From the NCBI GenBank assembly GCA_016234855.1, contig JACRNO010000027.1, positions 1 to 38,665 on the forward strand: a stretch of 38,665 nt of DNA. The letters are read 5' to 3'. Within the stretch, counting starts at the first letter, position 1; the number at the start of each line of letters is the position of its first letter. The notes under the pieces are model-generated. The model did not search any database. It was given only the letters and a program-made list of their open reading frames with translations, and was not told where the DNA came from. Both the position numbers and the translations under genes were made by a program. Positions 1 to 7,858 of this stretch are shown here, one piece after another. This stretch comes from Deltaproteobacteria bacterium (GTDB lineage Bacteria; Desulfobacterota; GWC2-55-46).

Positions 1-78
1 GACCTTGCTCTTTGTGCGCTCGTATTCTCTGAGTATCGGAAGCCAACGCTTTACAATAACCTGATACGAATACTGCAT
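1..78 (-). CDS. N-terminal fragment of a probable transposase (runs off left edge)
   Basis: The minus-strand reading frame opens with ATG at 76-78, preceded by a strong ribosome binding site (AAGGAGGT, read on the minus strand from 81-90). It stays open to the window edge, giving about 26 residues starting MQYSYQVIVKRWLPILREYE. The short, basic, helical N-terminus and the phased repeats just upstream (146-205) suggest the first helices of an insertion-sequence transposase or integrase; I recall similar openings in DDE-type transposases. The catalytic part lies outside the window, so the family cannot be assigned. Confidence 0.45.
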   Translation of the reverse strand, partial: MQYSYQVIVKRWLPILREYERTKSKV

Positions 79-142
79 GAATACCTCCTTTGGCTTGCTT
101 CATTCTACCAAAAGAGTTACCTAATTACTGAGCATGTACAGC

Positions 143-206
143 TGTCCCTATTTTGTTTCTATTTTGTTTCTATTTTGTTCTCCTATTTTGTCCCTATTTT
201 GTCCTC
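143..206. repeat. Five helically phased ctattttgt repeats, probable IS end
   Basis: The nonamer ctattttgt occurs five times, starting at 148, 159, 170, 183 and 194 (spacing 11, 11, 13, 11 bp). The block lies just upstream of the putative transposase start at 78. Repeats on one face of the helix fit transposase-binding sites at an IS terminus; the phased T-tracts should also bend the DNA. The other IS end is outside the window, so the element boundary (about 205) is inferred. Confidence 0.45.
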
Positions 207-225
207 AACGTCGGCTCGGCGATAA

Positions 226-381
226 TTGGGCATATCAATACGCTCTATCAGACTTGACGGCGGGTGTGACCCGCCCTTGTATGAATATTCGACATTCCAC
301 AGGTTCGTGCGCGAAGGCATATACCCCGTGAATTGGGGCGAATCAGAGGTTGATATTCCGGCAAACATCGGTGGCGAGTGA
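226..381 (+). pseudogene. C-terminal remnant of an unidentified protein
   Basis: A plus-strand frame is open from the TAA at 223-225 to a TGA at 379-381. It encodes about 51 residues with no ATG, ending in a protein-like stretch (FHRFVREGIYPVNWGESEVD and on to GGE). It has no start or ribosome binding site and abuts the IS-like end at about 205, as expected if an insertion cut off the 5' part of a gene. I cannot name the family. The opposite strand of the same stretch (183-368) is also open, so coding status is uncertain. Confidence 0.25.
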
Positions 382-390
382 GAGGAAGAA

Positions 391-407
391 GGTGGGCGCA
401 GCCCACC
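391..407 (-). terminator. Hairpin after the three-gene cassette
   Basis: Perfect inverted repeat GGTGGGC/GCCCACC with a 3-nt loop, 9 bp past the stop codon of the last cassette gene. On the minus strand it is followed by a pyrimidine-rich but not pure-U stretch (TTCTTCC). It could be a weak terminator, or a copy of the common dispersed gggtgggc palindrome. Confidence 0.4.
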
Positions 408-415
408 CTACGGGA

Positions 416-1501
416 CTATTCCGACATAACGGCGCGAATTATTTTCCATATCTCTTCCGAGTTGACCGCGAGGTCGACTCGGATAAAGCTCTCTCCCATA
501 CCCTTCGATGTCGACTGGACCCGGAAATTGCTTGCCTCGTAAATCTTCTCCTTTTTGCCCTCTTTTGCCGCTTCTAAAAGTCCGATCCGCTCGATCTTTT
601 CGAGCTTCGCCCATTTGCTTTCGCTTAATAACGAAACGGCGTTCCGATTGATGGAGCGAGGGCTGAAGACGATGTTTTTCGGGCTGACCTTCACGGGGTC
701 CTTGATACCGTCTACAAGCATTTCTATACACTCGACCTCGTCGTGTATGAAGCGGAGCTGAGCTGAGCCGATCTGTTCGCGGAACTCCTTCGCGGCCGAG
801 CTTGTCTTGACCTCCAGTTCCATAAGAAAGCTCCAGTAAGCGGAATCCCCCTTCCCGGAGCTTGAGACCATGGCGCCATCGATGAACTCCACCCGCGTGC
901 CGTCCTTTTTTATAATATAGATCTTTTCGGCTTTTTCCAGGGTTTCGAATTTCAGCCCTTTGACCCTCTCGTCCCTCGCATTTACCAGGTGCAGATTCTT
1001 TCTCGGGTTTGCACCCAGTTCGTTCAACTCCTTCACCTGACCGAGAGCAACTTTCCGGAAATCCTCCCACAACGGCTGGAAATTTTTCACGTACATATGG
1101 AACAGAGCGCCGGAGAACCTGCTCTGGTAGCCTTTGATGCGCTTACCGGCAAGAAATGCCCTAAGTGTGCGCGGCGCTATTTCCATCTCCTCAAATGTTT
1201 TTACAAAGAATTCGGCAAGCTCTCTGTTGCCTTTTAGTCCGAAATCCGATGGCCGAAGCGAGCTTTTACTTTCACTGATTCTCTCGACGAAGGTCGATAT
1301 GAGGTCTTCTCTTTCAGCCGCCGTAAGTCCTGATCCCCTCGCAAGCATGAAAATCCGGCGGAGCAGGCCGGTTTTGACCTCCGGTTTCCGGAGCTGGTTG
1401 GCGGCCATTTTACTCCCACCCCTGCCGTTACCGGAAAGGGCGGCCTGGATCGACTTTTGTTTAGCCGAAGCGCGTTTAGTTTTCTTTTTCCCCATCGTCA
1501 A
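416..1501 (-). CDS. Uncharacterised protein with PD-(D/E)XK-like signature, third cassette gene
   Basis: 361 aa, not recognised as a named family. The first 35 residues are rich in Lys/Arg/Gly. The middle (about 45-160) is predominantly helical. Residues 195-250 show a nuclease-like pattern: strand IYIIKKDGTRVEFIDG with Asp208, then hydrophobic strand WSFLMELEVKT containing E230-V-K232, then Gln243/Gln248 in a helix. The D-x(21)-E-x-K-x-Q spacing fits PD-(D/E)XK endonuclease folds, but this is pattern matching and no structure is known. No signal peptide or membrane segment. The start (ATG 1501, or the second ATG at 1495) overlaps the upstream 586-aa gene by about 26 bp, so translation is probably coupled. 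An effector or nuclease role is inference. Confidence 0.75.
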   Translation of the reverse strand: MTMGKKKTKRASAKQKSIQAALSGNGRGGSKMAANQLRKPEVKTGLLRRIFMLARGSGLTAAEREDLISTFVERISESKSSLRPSDFGLKGNRELAEFFVKTFEEMEIAPRTLRAFLAGKRIKGYQSRFSGALFHMYVKNFQPLWEDFRKVALGQVKELNELGANPRKNLHLVNARDERVKGLKFETLEKAEKIYIIKKDGTRVEFIDGAMVSSSGKGDSAYWSFLMELEVKTSSAAKEFREQIGSAQLRFIHDEVECIEMLVDGIKDPVKVSPKNIVFSPRSINRNAVSLLSESKWAKLEKIERIGLLEAAKEGKKEKIYEASNFRVQSTSKGMGESFIRVDLAVNSEEIWKIIRAVMSE

Positions 1502-3236
1502 GCAATGTTTCCATGTCGAAATAATAGCCGCGCATCAAGGTCAGTTTCTTCAAGGAGGCCCATCTCGCGCCGCCTGCAGTCAGAACAAGCTCCATCAAGG
1601 CCTGTTGCTCGATGTTGTCGAGCATCTCGCTCCTGATTTGGAATAGCTCTCCGATGCGGGCCAGATGTTCCAGCGCAAAGGCGTCGGCGCCGGTTAATTC
1701 CAGTCTCAGGGCATGGTCCAGTTGCGCCAGGTTGCCTATTATCGAATGAACGGAGTACGCAAGCACCGCCAGATCGGCTATTGTGGCCACGCCCATCAGG
1801 ACCGGAGCGAATTCCGCCGTGGGAGGGGTCGCCAGCGAAGCCAGCGAAAGGGCGGCGCTCATGCGGCCGAGATTTCCCCAAAACTTCTCCGACGCCTTTT
1901 CGTCTTCCCGTTTTGCTTCAATGCCGTCGATCAGCGCGCAAAGATATTGCGCATAGACGACGGACTCGAAACTGTCTCTGGCGATCACGCCTTTTTCGAC
2001 GAGCCGGTGCAAAGTCTCCTCATGCGCCAGAGAAAGCCGGCCCGGGTCGTCTGGCGCGCCGTCGATGACCGCGTCAACGACGTATTTTTCGATTCCGACC
2101 CGGCGTTTGACGGCGTCCCAGGCGACCGGCTTTCCAATGGGCGCGGCGGGGAGCATGGCCGCAACGCGGCTATGCTCAGGGTCTATGCCCCTGCCCATCT
2201 CGTCGAGCCTCCCGTAAAGTTCCCAGAGGGCTTCTCCAATCTTCTGCTCCATTTTCTCCCGGGTGAAACCGATCCTCAAGCCGTCGAGCGCAATCAAGCC
2301 GAGCGGGCACTTAATGCCGATAACCTCCCGGATGCTCCTTAAGAACTCTTCCGATCGATAAGCCAGTTGCTGTAACTCCAGTTCGCTACCGGTCAAACCG
2401 GCGATCTCTTCGTCCTGATACTCATGATAACGCGGAGTTTGTTTTGCCCTAAGGAGGGCGTCACGGACATCGGAGAGGGATTTCAGAGCATCTTCGTAGG
2501 CGAATTTTTGTCTTACTGCCTCGGAAAGAGTCTCGAATAGAGAGTCGGACAGTTCCCGGTTCTTGAATCTGTAAGAGTAACTGACGACCTTTACCGTTTT
2601 ACCCTCGCTGAACGGGACGAGCTCTTCCTTCTCCTTCCTTTCCCTTTCGATCCGGAATTCCGCCGTCCATGCCGTTGAGATCAGATTGGCCGACCGGCTC
2701 AGATTGGCCGTAATGGCCGTAGCCGCTTTACGCTCGATCTCGACCAACGCCTCGCGGATAAGCAAGGCGAGCAGATCGCGCGTGAAGCGGAAGAACGTCT
2801 GAACGGCGACCCAATGGGTCCCGGGGTTTGCGGGGACGCCACCCGAAGGCGCATCCAGCCCGGCAGGTTGCGGGACCAGCTTATCCAGGGCTTCTTCTAT
2901 CCGCAAAATGCCGTTCCACCCCTCGAAGACGTAGATTTCCAGCAGATACTCATAGAGGCTGAAGTCAAAGACGACCTCATCCTCGTCCTCGCCGTCATTA
3001 AAGACAACGGAAATTTTACGATAATCGGATAGTTCGACGGGCGCGAACGGCGTACGCGTGCCGTTGCGCGCTTTTTTCAACTCCTTTTCATACTCGGCGA
3101 AACACGCGCGGTAGGCGGATTGAAGGCGCTCCGCCAGATCCGCTTCCGGTTCGCGGACAGAGGGGTTCTCGTCAAAGCGCTCCGGCCTGTCCGGGACCGG
3201 ATGGATGACGATGCTCAGATCGGAGCCGGTGGTCAT
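1476..3236 (-). CDS. Uncharacterised 586-aa protein, second cassette gene
   Basis: 586 aa with no recognised domain. The N-terminal 120 residues are acidic and charged. Residues 140-310 are mostly helical with charged coiled-coil-like stretches (about 195-210 and 225-300). A small/hydrophobic stretch at about 459-500 (AALSLASLATPP, then VLMGVATIADLAVLAYSVHSI) could be a membrane-inserting helical hairpin, of the kind that precedes toxin domains in polymorphic toxins. The last 85 residues are helical. No signal peptide. The ATG overlaps the stop of the 998-aa gene (ATGA at 3233-3236) and the 3' end overlaps the 361-aa gene, so the three genes form one tightly coupled transcript. Function unknown. 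Confidence 0.75.
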   Translation of the reverse strand: MTTGSDLSIVIHPVPDRPERFDENPSVREPEADLAERLQSAYRACFAEYEKELKKARNGTRTPFAPVELSDYRKISVVFNDGEDEDEVVFDFSLYEYLLEIYVFEGWNGILRIEEALDKLVPQPAGLDAPSGGVPANPGTHWVAVQTFFRFTRDLLALLIREALVEIERKAATAITANLSRSANLISTAWTAEFRIERERKEKEELVPFSEGKTVKVVSYSYRFKNRELSDSLFETLSEAVRQKFAYEDALKSLSDVRDALLRAKQTPRYHEYQDEEIAGLTGSELELQQLAYRSEEFLRSIREVIGIKCPLGLIALDGLRIGFTREKMEQKIGEALWELYGRLDEMGRGIDPEHSRVAAMLPAAPIGKPVAWDAVKRRVGIEKYVVDAVIDGAPDDPGRLSLAHEETLHRLVEKGVIARDSFESVVYAQYLCALIDGIEAKREDEKASEKFWGNLGRMSAALSLASLATPPTAEFAPVLMGVATIADLAVLAYSVHSIIGNLAQLDHALRLELTGADAFALEHLARIGELFQIRSEMLDNIEQQALMELVLTAGGARWASLKKLTLMRGYYFDMETLLDDGEKEN

Positions 3237-6229
3237 GGAGTCGGCGGGTCCGGGAATTGAGGCAGTGTCACGCCGCTGTCCTCCAGATAAACCAGAGAGG
3301 TTGGAAGGATGAACGTCCAGGGTTCCCCTTCCGGGACGGCGTTGTATCTGTCGTCCTGACTTTTGCGCAACTCTTCATACAGGGGTATATATAGCGGATC
3401 GCCGATGACCGGGGCAGTTCCGCCGTTCCACGGCTCGCGCGTCGCAAGGAAGTGAAGGACGGCGTCTTCGTAGGCGGGCGTGACGGCCAGCACCACCTTC
3501 ACCGAGCCCGCCTGGAGAAATGCCGTCATGTTCGGGTCGGCTTCGTCGGAACGGTTCATGAGTTCGATCCACTTCGGCATCGCGCTCCAGAAATACGGGT
3601 GGAAGATATAAGCCAGCTGCGGCCATTCAAACGCCTGTTCCAGGAACTGGATGAAACCGCTCTTCCATTTCGCCTGTTCAAGGACGATGGACGGATACTC
3701 GACCGTCTCCGACCTCGTCTCGAACGAACAGATCGCGGTGTTTACGGCGTCGCCCTCCCTGACGTTGAATTTTCGGAAGGTGAAATCCACGGGACGCCCC
3801 TGGACGGTATCGACCTCGGAGAGGAGATCGTCCGAACCGTCGGCGTCGAATTCCCTGGTAAGCATGGAGAGGCAGTGCTTCTTCAATTCCGTGAGGATTA
3901 TCCGGCGGTTGAACGCCTCCGATTGCCCCTGCAATAGATCGTTTATAGCCCTGGCCTTCAGCTCGGCAATCCGATTGCGGTATTCGGAGAGGCTGCTTTT
4001 GTAAGAGGTGCGTGCTTCTTGGTTCTCCCTGTCTACCTTTTGTTGTTCGACGCCCTTCACTTTGTTAAAGACCTTCGTCTGCCAATCGAGAAGGGCCTGC
4101 GCGCTGATTGAAATGGTGCCGCGCACGCTCAGGTACTGATGATTTAGATCCATAGAACCTATCGTCAGCGCGACATCATCATCCAATATTAGCTCCGGAG
4201 TAACGGTGAATACGGGGCCGGGATTCCAAACCCAGTGATTGTTTATAGATTCATTTTTGATGCGCGCCAGTGTTTGCCCATTAACGGATACCTCGAAGGT
4301 GTTTTCCTCCCAGGCATCTTTCTCCCCGTCCCCCCAAAAATCCAGGTAACCTGTGACTGTCAGATTAGTAAGCCTGTAACCCTTCGCATTTATTTTGCAG
4401 TTATATGTCTTTGCGAACCAGGTGCTGCCGCCGATATCTTTTTCCTTGAACAGATTATCTCCGGTCGTCGGGTTCAGAAATTCAACCTTCCTCGTAACTA
4501 ACGGGAAAACGAACTCCGATAGATCGTATTTCTGCCGAAGGTTCTGAAATTTTGGTTCCAGTATGTCAGTCGGGGTGAAATCGAGGGAAGCAGACTTTTC
4601 CACAGGCGGTTGGGGCGGCTGCGGACAATTCAATGCCGACTCATAGGAGCGAAGGCGCGATTCCACGAAAAAAGCCGCGGGTTCCGGGATCATGAACTCG
4701 AACATCATCCGCTTCCCGTAATTGAACAGTTGCGCCTTGTATTTCTTGTCCACCCAGCGATATACCCCCGAAACGTGCCCCGTCCCCCTGGTATTGTCAA
4801 AACCGTGCTTGTTGGTCTCTTCGGTCTCGAAATACTTCGACATGGAACGTTTCTCGGAGACGCTCTTTTCGGCCTGCTCTATCGCCTTCGTGACCGTCTC
4901 TCTCCAGAACATGTCGGATATCTTGCCTTGGTCGGCGGTGTCGCGCCTGTACCCGAAGCTCCCCGAAGCGGACGCGGTGATAACGGGGTTCCCCTTGTAA
5001 GTGAGACTGGCGTTCGCGCCGACGTTGAGTTCGGTCTTAACGACATTGTCGATCTCCTTTTTCAGCTCGAAACGGTCGGTCGTCTGAGTGTCCTTCTGCG
5101 TCGATTCCTTGCTGTCGCTCGAAAAAGAATATGATTCCTCTGTCTTTTCAAGCTGCCGATGCATCCGGTCTTTTATCTCCCCTTTAAGCACGTTCTCGAT
5201 GTGGGAGATCTCGCCCGGCAGATAGGCGGACAGCCATTGTTTCACGACCTTGAGGTCTCCGATGCCTATCGGTTTTATGTCGTTGAACCGGCTTTTATAC
5301 CATTCCAAGCGCGCAAAGATAGGGTGGATTACCGGGGTGGCCGTAAAGTAAGCTTCGAAACCGGCTTTGGTCTTGATAAGCGGCAATGTAGCGAGCGCGC
5401 CCGAGCCGTTCCAGCCGTGCAACTCCGGGAAAATCGCCTCAAGCGTCGTTTTCAAAGCCGCGTCCGAGGCGGAAAGATGCCCGGCCTTCGCCGCCGCTAT
5501 CAGGTCGTCCACCGCAAGCGCCTCGATAACGTGCAACGCCCGCAGCCCTTCGATCACGTATTCGAGGTTCGCCGGAGCAAACCTGCGCAAGACATACAGG
5601 AGGTAAAGCGTATCGAAGAGCTTTCGCTTCGTAGAGATGAACTCCTCCGAGTGGAAGCCTTCATAGAAGACGACGTTGCGCAGGTTTTTCCCGCCGAAGA
5701 CCGACTCCAATTTTTTCACCAGCTGCGACAGGTTGAAATTCCCTTTCGCCTTCCCCATCGCTTCGAGCGAGCATAGAAGCTCGCGCTGCATCTTGAGCCC
5801 GTCGATATGCTCCAGATGCTCCGGTAAAAAATAGAACGCTCCTTCGAAGTTGATGTGCGCGCGCCTTTCCAACTCCGTTATCGAAAGCGGATTTATTCCC
5901 TTCCCGGGCGGTTCGGAGGGGGAAACAGGCTTGTACGGCTTTAGCAAATGGAGCAAAGAGGCCAGGAGCCTGGAATTATTAGATCTCCTCTCCGCTCTGT
6001 TGGTAATCTCGTTTTTTTCGCAAAACACATGGTTGTAGACGATCTTGCCCACGGTCGACAGGCTCTTTTCCGAGTGGATATCTGCGTCGACCCGTTCAGG
6101 TCTGCCGTTCACTATTCTGAAAAGATCATCTCTTATGTAATTTTGTCTTAGCGCCTTCGTGTCGGGAAGAAATGGCGCGCGCAATTCCATAAACTGAAAA
6201 ATATCGGTCACCCCGGGCGTAGTGCTCAT
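3233..6229 (-). CDS. Large uncharacterised protein with HIENVL-type core, first cassette gene
   Basis: 998 aa, preceded by a clear ribosome binding site (AAGGAG, 11 nt before the ATG at 6229). No signal peptide or membrane helix. Residues 1-330 are mainly helical. Residues 338-360 hold the block LPGEISHIENVLKGE followed by a charged helix. Residues 384-470 combine a long charged helix with a Gly/Ala/Ser-rich segment (402-426). Residues 470-520 hold ETNKHGFDNT...GTGHVSGVYRW...NYGKRMMFEFMIPEPAAF. A beta-rich region (about 575-700), a coiled-coil (about 715-770) and a C-terminal domain follow. From memory, the HIENVL and NKHGFDN/NYGKRMMFEF blocks recur in large uncharacterised bacterial proteins; I know of no assigned function. 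It is probably the scaffold or delivery component of this three-gene unit (inference). Confidence 0.75.
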   Translation of the reverse strand: MSTTPGVTDIFQFMELRAPFLPDTKALRQNYIRDDLFRIVNGRPERVDADIHSEKSLSTVGKIVYNHVFCEKNEITNRAERRSNNSRLLASLLHLLKPYKPVSPSEPPGKGINPLSITELERRAHINFEGAFYFLPEHLEHIDGLKMQRELLCSLEAMGKAKGNFNLSQLVKKLESVFGGKNLRNVVFYEGFHSEEFISTKRKLFDTLYLLYVLRRFAPANLEYVIEGLRALHVIEALAVDDLIAAAKAGHLSASDAALKTTLEAIFPELHGWNGSGALATLPLIKTKAGFEAYFTATPVIHPIFARLEWYKSRFNDIKPIGIGDLKVVKQWLSAYLPGEISHIENVLKGEIKDRMHRQLEKTEESYSFSSDSKESTQKDTQTTDRFELKKEIDNVVKTELNVGANASLTYKGNPVITASASGSFGYRRDTADQGKISDMFWRETVTKAIEQAEKSVSEKRSMSKYFETEETNKHGFDNTRGTGHVSGVYRWVDKKYKAQLFNYGKRMMFEFMIPEPAAFFVESRLRSYESALNCPQPPQPPVEKSASLDFTPTDILEPKFQNLRQKYDLSEFVFPLVTRKVEFLNPTTGDNLFKEKDIGGSTWFAKTYNCKINAKGYRLTNLTVTGYLDFWGDGEKDAWEENTFEVSVNGQTLARIKNESINNHWVWNPGPVFTVTPELILDDDVALTIGSMDLNHQYLSVRGTISISAQALLDWQTKVFNKVKGVEQQKVDRENQEARTSYKSSLSEYRNRIAELKARAINDLLQGQSEAFNRRIILTELKKHCLSMLTREFDADGSDDLLSEVDTVQGRPVDFTFRKFNVREGDAVNTAICSFETRSETVEYPSIVLEQAKWKSGFIQFLEQAFEWPQLAYIFHPYFWSAMPKWIELMNRSDEADPNMTAFLQAGSVKVVLAVTPAYEDAVLHFLATREPWNGGTAPVIGDPLYIPLYEELRKSQDDRYNAVPEGEPWTFILPTSLVYLEDSGVTLPQFPDPPTP

Positions 6230-6274
6230 GGAAAATCGACTCCTTTCGACATGTTATGATTTATCCGAGCCTGG

Positions 6275-6304
6275 ATGATAAACTGAAAGATGGGGTCTTG
6301 TCAA
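6275..6304 (-). promoter_or_regulatory. Sigma70-like promoter of the three-gene cassette
   Basis: On the minus strand TTGACA (6299-6304) is followed after 18 bp by TATCAT (6275-6280). The -35 box is perfect and the -10 box matches 5 of 6. It lies about 45 bp upstream of the start codon at 6229. Confidence 0.6.
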
Positions 6305-6324
6305 TAGGTGTGTAAATAGGAACA

Positions 6325-6358
6325 AAAACCCCCTCCTTTACAAGGAGGGGGCAGGGGG
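6325..6358. repeat. CCCC...GGGG tract repeat with hairpin
   Basis: Inverted repeat ccccctccttt/aaggaggggg followed by cagggggaggt. It is related to tracts at 29815-29975 and 34482-34606. It lies between the response regulator stop and the cassette promoter, where it may also act as a terminator for the response regulator gene. Confidence 0.55.
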
Positions 6359-6378
6359 AGGTAAGTATTTCAGACCGG

Positions 6379-6759
6379 CTATGCGTACTTTCTGGCCGAC
6401 TTCATGATTTCATCGGCAAAATACGGCTTTCTTATGAATTCGTCTATCATCCCCTCTTTAAGACCCTGAACTATGACCCCTTCCGCGTCCTTAAAATAAC
6501 CGGTAAATAGTATGACTTTTGCCCCTGGCATGACCTTCTTTATCTCCCTGAAGGTCTCAAGACCGTTCATCTCCGGCATGACCATATCCATGAAGATGAC
6601 GTTATACCCCTGTCTTCTCACCGCATCCACGGCCTCGCGGCCGCTTACCGCATAAGCGGCCTCGAAACCCATGTCCTTCAATATCTCGCTGATGCCTATC
6701 CCGATGGTCTCTTCATCGTCGACGACAAGGAACTTCGACTTGTATCCTGACTTGGGCAT
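6379..6759 (-). CDS. Single-domain response regulator (CheY-like receiver)
   Basis: 126 aa, one receiver domain and no output domain. The acidic pocket is D14/D15, the phospho-acceptor is D58 (VIFMDMVMPEMNG), the switch Thr is T86 (ILFTGY) and the conserved Lys-Pro is K111-P112. It should be phosphorylated by a histidine kinase and act by protein-protein contact or in a phosphorelay. The start at 6759 (MPKSGYKSK) has GGAGG upstream. A longer frame reaching 6912 would begin almost at the predicted transcription start and adds unstructured sequence, so it is rejected. No kinase gene lies nearby; partner unknown. Confidence 0.88.
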   Translation of the reverse strand: MPKSGYKSKFLVVDDEETIGIGISEILKDMGFEAAYAVSGREAVDAVRRQGYNVIFMDMVMPEMNGLETFREIKKVMPGAKVILFTGYFKDAEGVIVQGLKEGMIDEFIRKPYFADEIMKSARKYA

Positions 6760-6918
6760 CAGCAACCTCCATTTTATTTCCGCACCTCCCCCTCTTGCGG
6801 CTTCTGCAGGCGCAAGTCCGGTGCCCGGGGCTGATGCATCAATATCGTGGGGTTTTATCTCAGGTGTGCTGACACAAAAGCGCAGTAAAGGGTTTGCAGT
6901 CTTCTCATACACAGATAA

Positions 6919-6946
6919 ATCATATCGGTATCTTGCAGGTTGTCAA
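6919..6946 (-). promoter_or_regulatory. Sigma70-like promoter of the response regulator
   Basis: On the minus strand TTGACA (6941-6946), 16-bp spacer, TATGAT (6919-6924). It predicts a leader of about 150 nt before the start at 6759 and supports that start over the longer frame. Confidence 0.65.
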
Positions 6947-7001
6947 GTACCCTCATGTTTTTTAAGCTATTTTTGACTATTGATGCACCGGGTTGCGATT
7001 C

Positions 7002-7029
7002 TTGACACATGTAAATGATGACATATAAT
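7002..7029 (+). promoter_or_regulatory. Consensus sigma70 promoter of the thioredoxin-fold gene
   Basis: TTGACA (7002-7007), 16-bp spacer, TATAAT (7024-7029): both hexamers are perfect. It is divergent from the response regulator promoter 55 bp away and predicts a 5' leader of about 50 nt. Confidence 0.75.
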
Positions 7030-7085
7030 TAATATGTAAGGTGTATCAGGACTGAATATGTCTTAAAAGCAGTGGGAGGTGTGTT

Positions 7086-7715
7086 ATGAGAAAGCTAGAC
7101 TGGCGTAAAAACATCATGTCGGCAATGGAAGATATCTCAGGCGGGACAAGACTGCCGCTTGTCTTCTTCCACAACCCGGATGACGAGGGCTGCCGCAAGG
7201 TCCTTGATGAGACCCTGACGGACGGCACGGTCATCACCCTTCTTGAGCGCGAGTTCTCGCCCGTCATGGTAAACACGGTTATCGACAAGGAGACCGCACA
7301 GAAGTTCCACGTCGATTGGACGCCGGCGTTTATCGTCCTTGACGAGCAGGGGCACGAGCTTGAGCGCTTCGTCGGATACCTGCCCGCAAGGGAGCTTGAG
7401 GCCCAGCTCCAGTTGTCCAAAGGGCTTGCCCTCTTTCATCTGGAGAGGAACGACGAAACAATCGCGCTCTTCGACGAGATGATCGAGAAGTTCCCGGAGT
7501 CCGAACTCATCCCCGAGGCGGAATACTTCCTCGGAGCGGCCAGCAGCAAGGTGCAGGGGAACCAGGTGAGGATGGTGGAGATCTCCCATATACTCACGGA
7601 AAAGTACCCGGACAGCGTCTGGACCAAACGGTGCACCCCTTGGGCGCATCTGCAGATGCAGGGACCGTTCGTGGGCTATGATCAGGGAGGCTCAGCCGGC
7701 TCAGGCGCCTACTAA
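7086..7715 (+). CDS. Thioredoxin-fold protein with TPR-like C-terminus
   Basis: 209 aa, start preceded by GGGAGG. Residues 20-105 match a thioredoxin fold: strand LPLVFFHNP, then DDEGCRK where the redox motif would sit, then the cis-Pro region (VDWTPAFIVLDEQGHELERFVGYLP). Only one Cys (in DEGC) occupies the active-site position, so a dithiol CxxC is absent and classical disulfide exchange is unlikely. Residues 110-185 form TPR/Sel1-like helical pairs (GLALFHLERNDETIALFDEM, then AEYFLGAASSK). No signal peptide. Its substrate or partner cannot be told; it is expressed alone from a strong promoter and closed by a terminator. Confidence 0.8.
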   Translation: MRKLDWRKNIMSAMEDISGGTRLPLVFFHNPDDEGCRKVLDETLTDGTVITLLEREFSPVMVNTVIDKETAQKFHVDWTPAFIVLDEQGHELERFVGYLPARELEAQLQLSKGLALFHLERNDETIALFDEMIEKFPESELIPEAEYFLGAASSKVQGNQVRMVEISHILTEKYPDSVWTKRCTPWAHLQMQGPFVGYDQGGSAGSGAY

Positions 7716-7733
7716 GACGCCGCAGCTTTTGGC

Positions 7734-7771
7734 AAAAAGGCAGGCGCGGCTTCAGCCGCGCCTGCCTTTTT
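7734..7771 (+). terminator. Strong bidirectional rho-independent terminator
   Basis: Perfect stem GGCAGGCGCGGC/GCCGCGCCTGCC with a short loop, preceded by AAAAA and followed by TTTTT, 18 bp after the thioredoxin-fold gene stop. Confidence 0.9.
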
Positions 7772-7789
7772 GTCTGCGACTCAGGCAGC

Positions 7790-7818
7790 TTGCGCTAATG
7801 CCGGTCATGCCGTATACT
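7790..7818 (+). promoter_or_regulatory. Possible promoter of the PsiE-like gene
   Basis: TTGCGC (7790-7795), 17-bp spacer, TATACT (7813-7818). The -10 box is good and the -35 poor. It lies about 40 bp before the start codon and just after the terminator, so a promoter is needed here. Confidence 0.45.
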
Positions 7819-7858
7819 TATAACAGCAGGAAACCAAACCTGAAGAACGGGTGATATC

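Noticed and set aside
146-205. CRISPR array at the left edge
   Set aside because: The repeat unit is 9 bp at 11-bp spacing with no spacers, so it is a binding-site array or curved DNA.
183-368. 61-codon minus-strand frame near the left edge
   Set aside because: It overlaps the phased repeats and the plus-strand remnant, and has no ribosome binding site or recognisable motif.
6760-6912. Longer N-terminus for the response regulator (start at 6912)
   Set aside because: It would start at the predicted transcription start, lacks a ribosome binding site, and adds low-complexity residues before the receiver domain.
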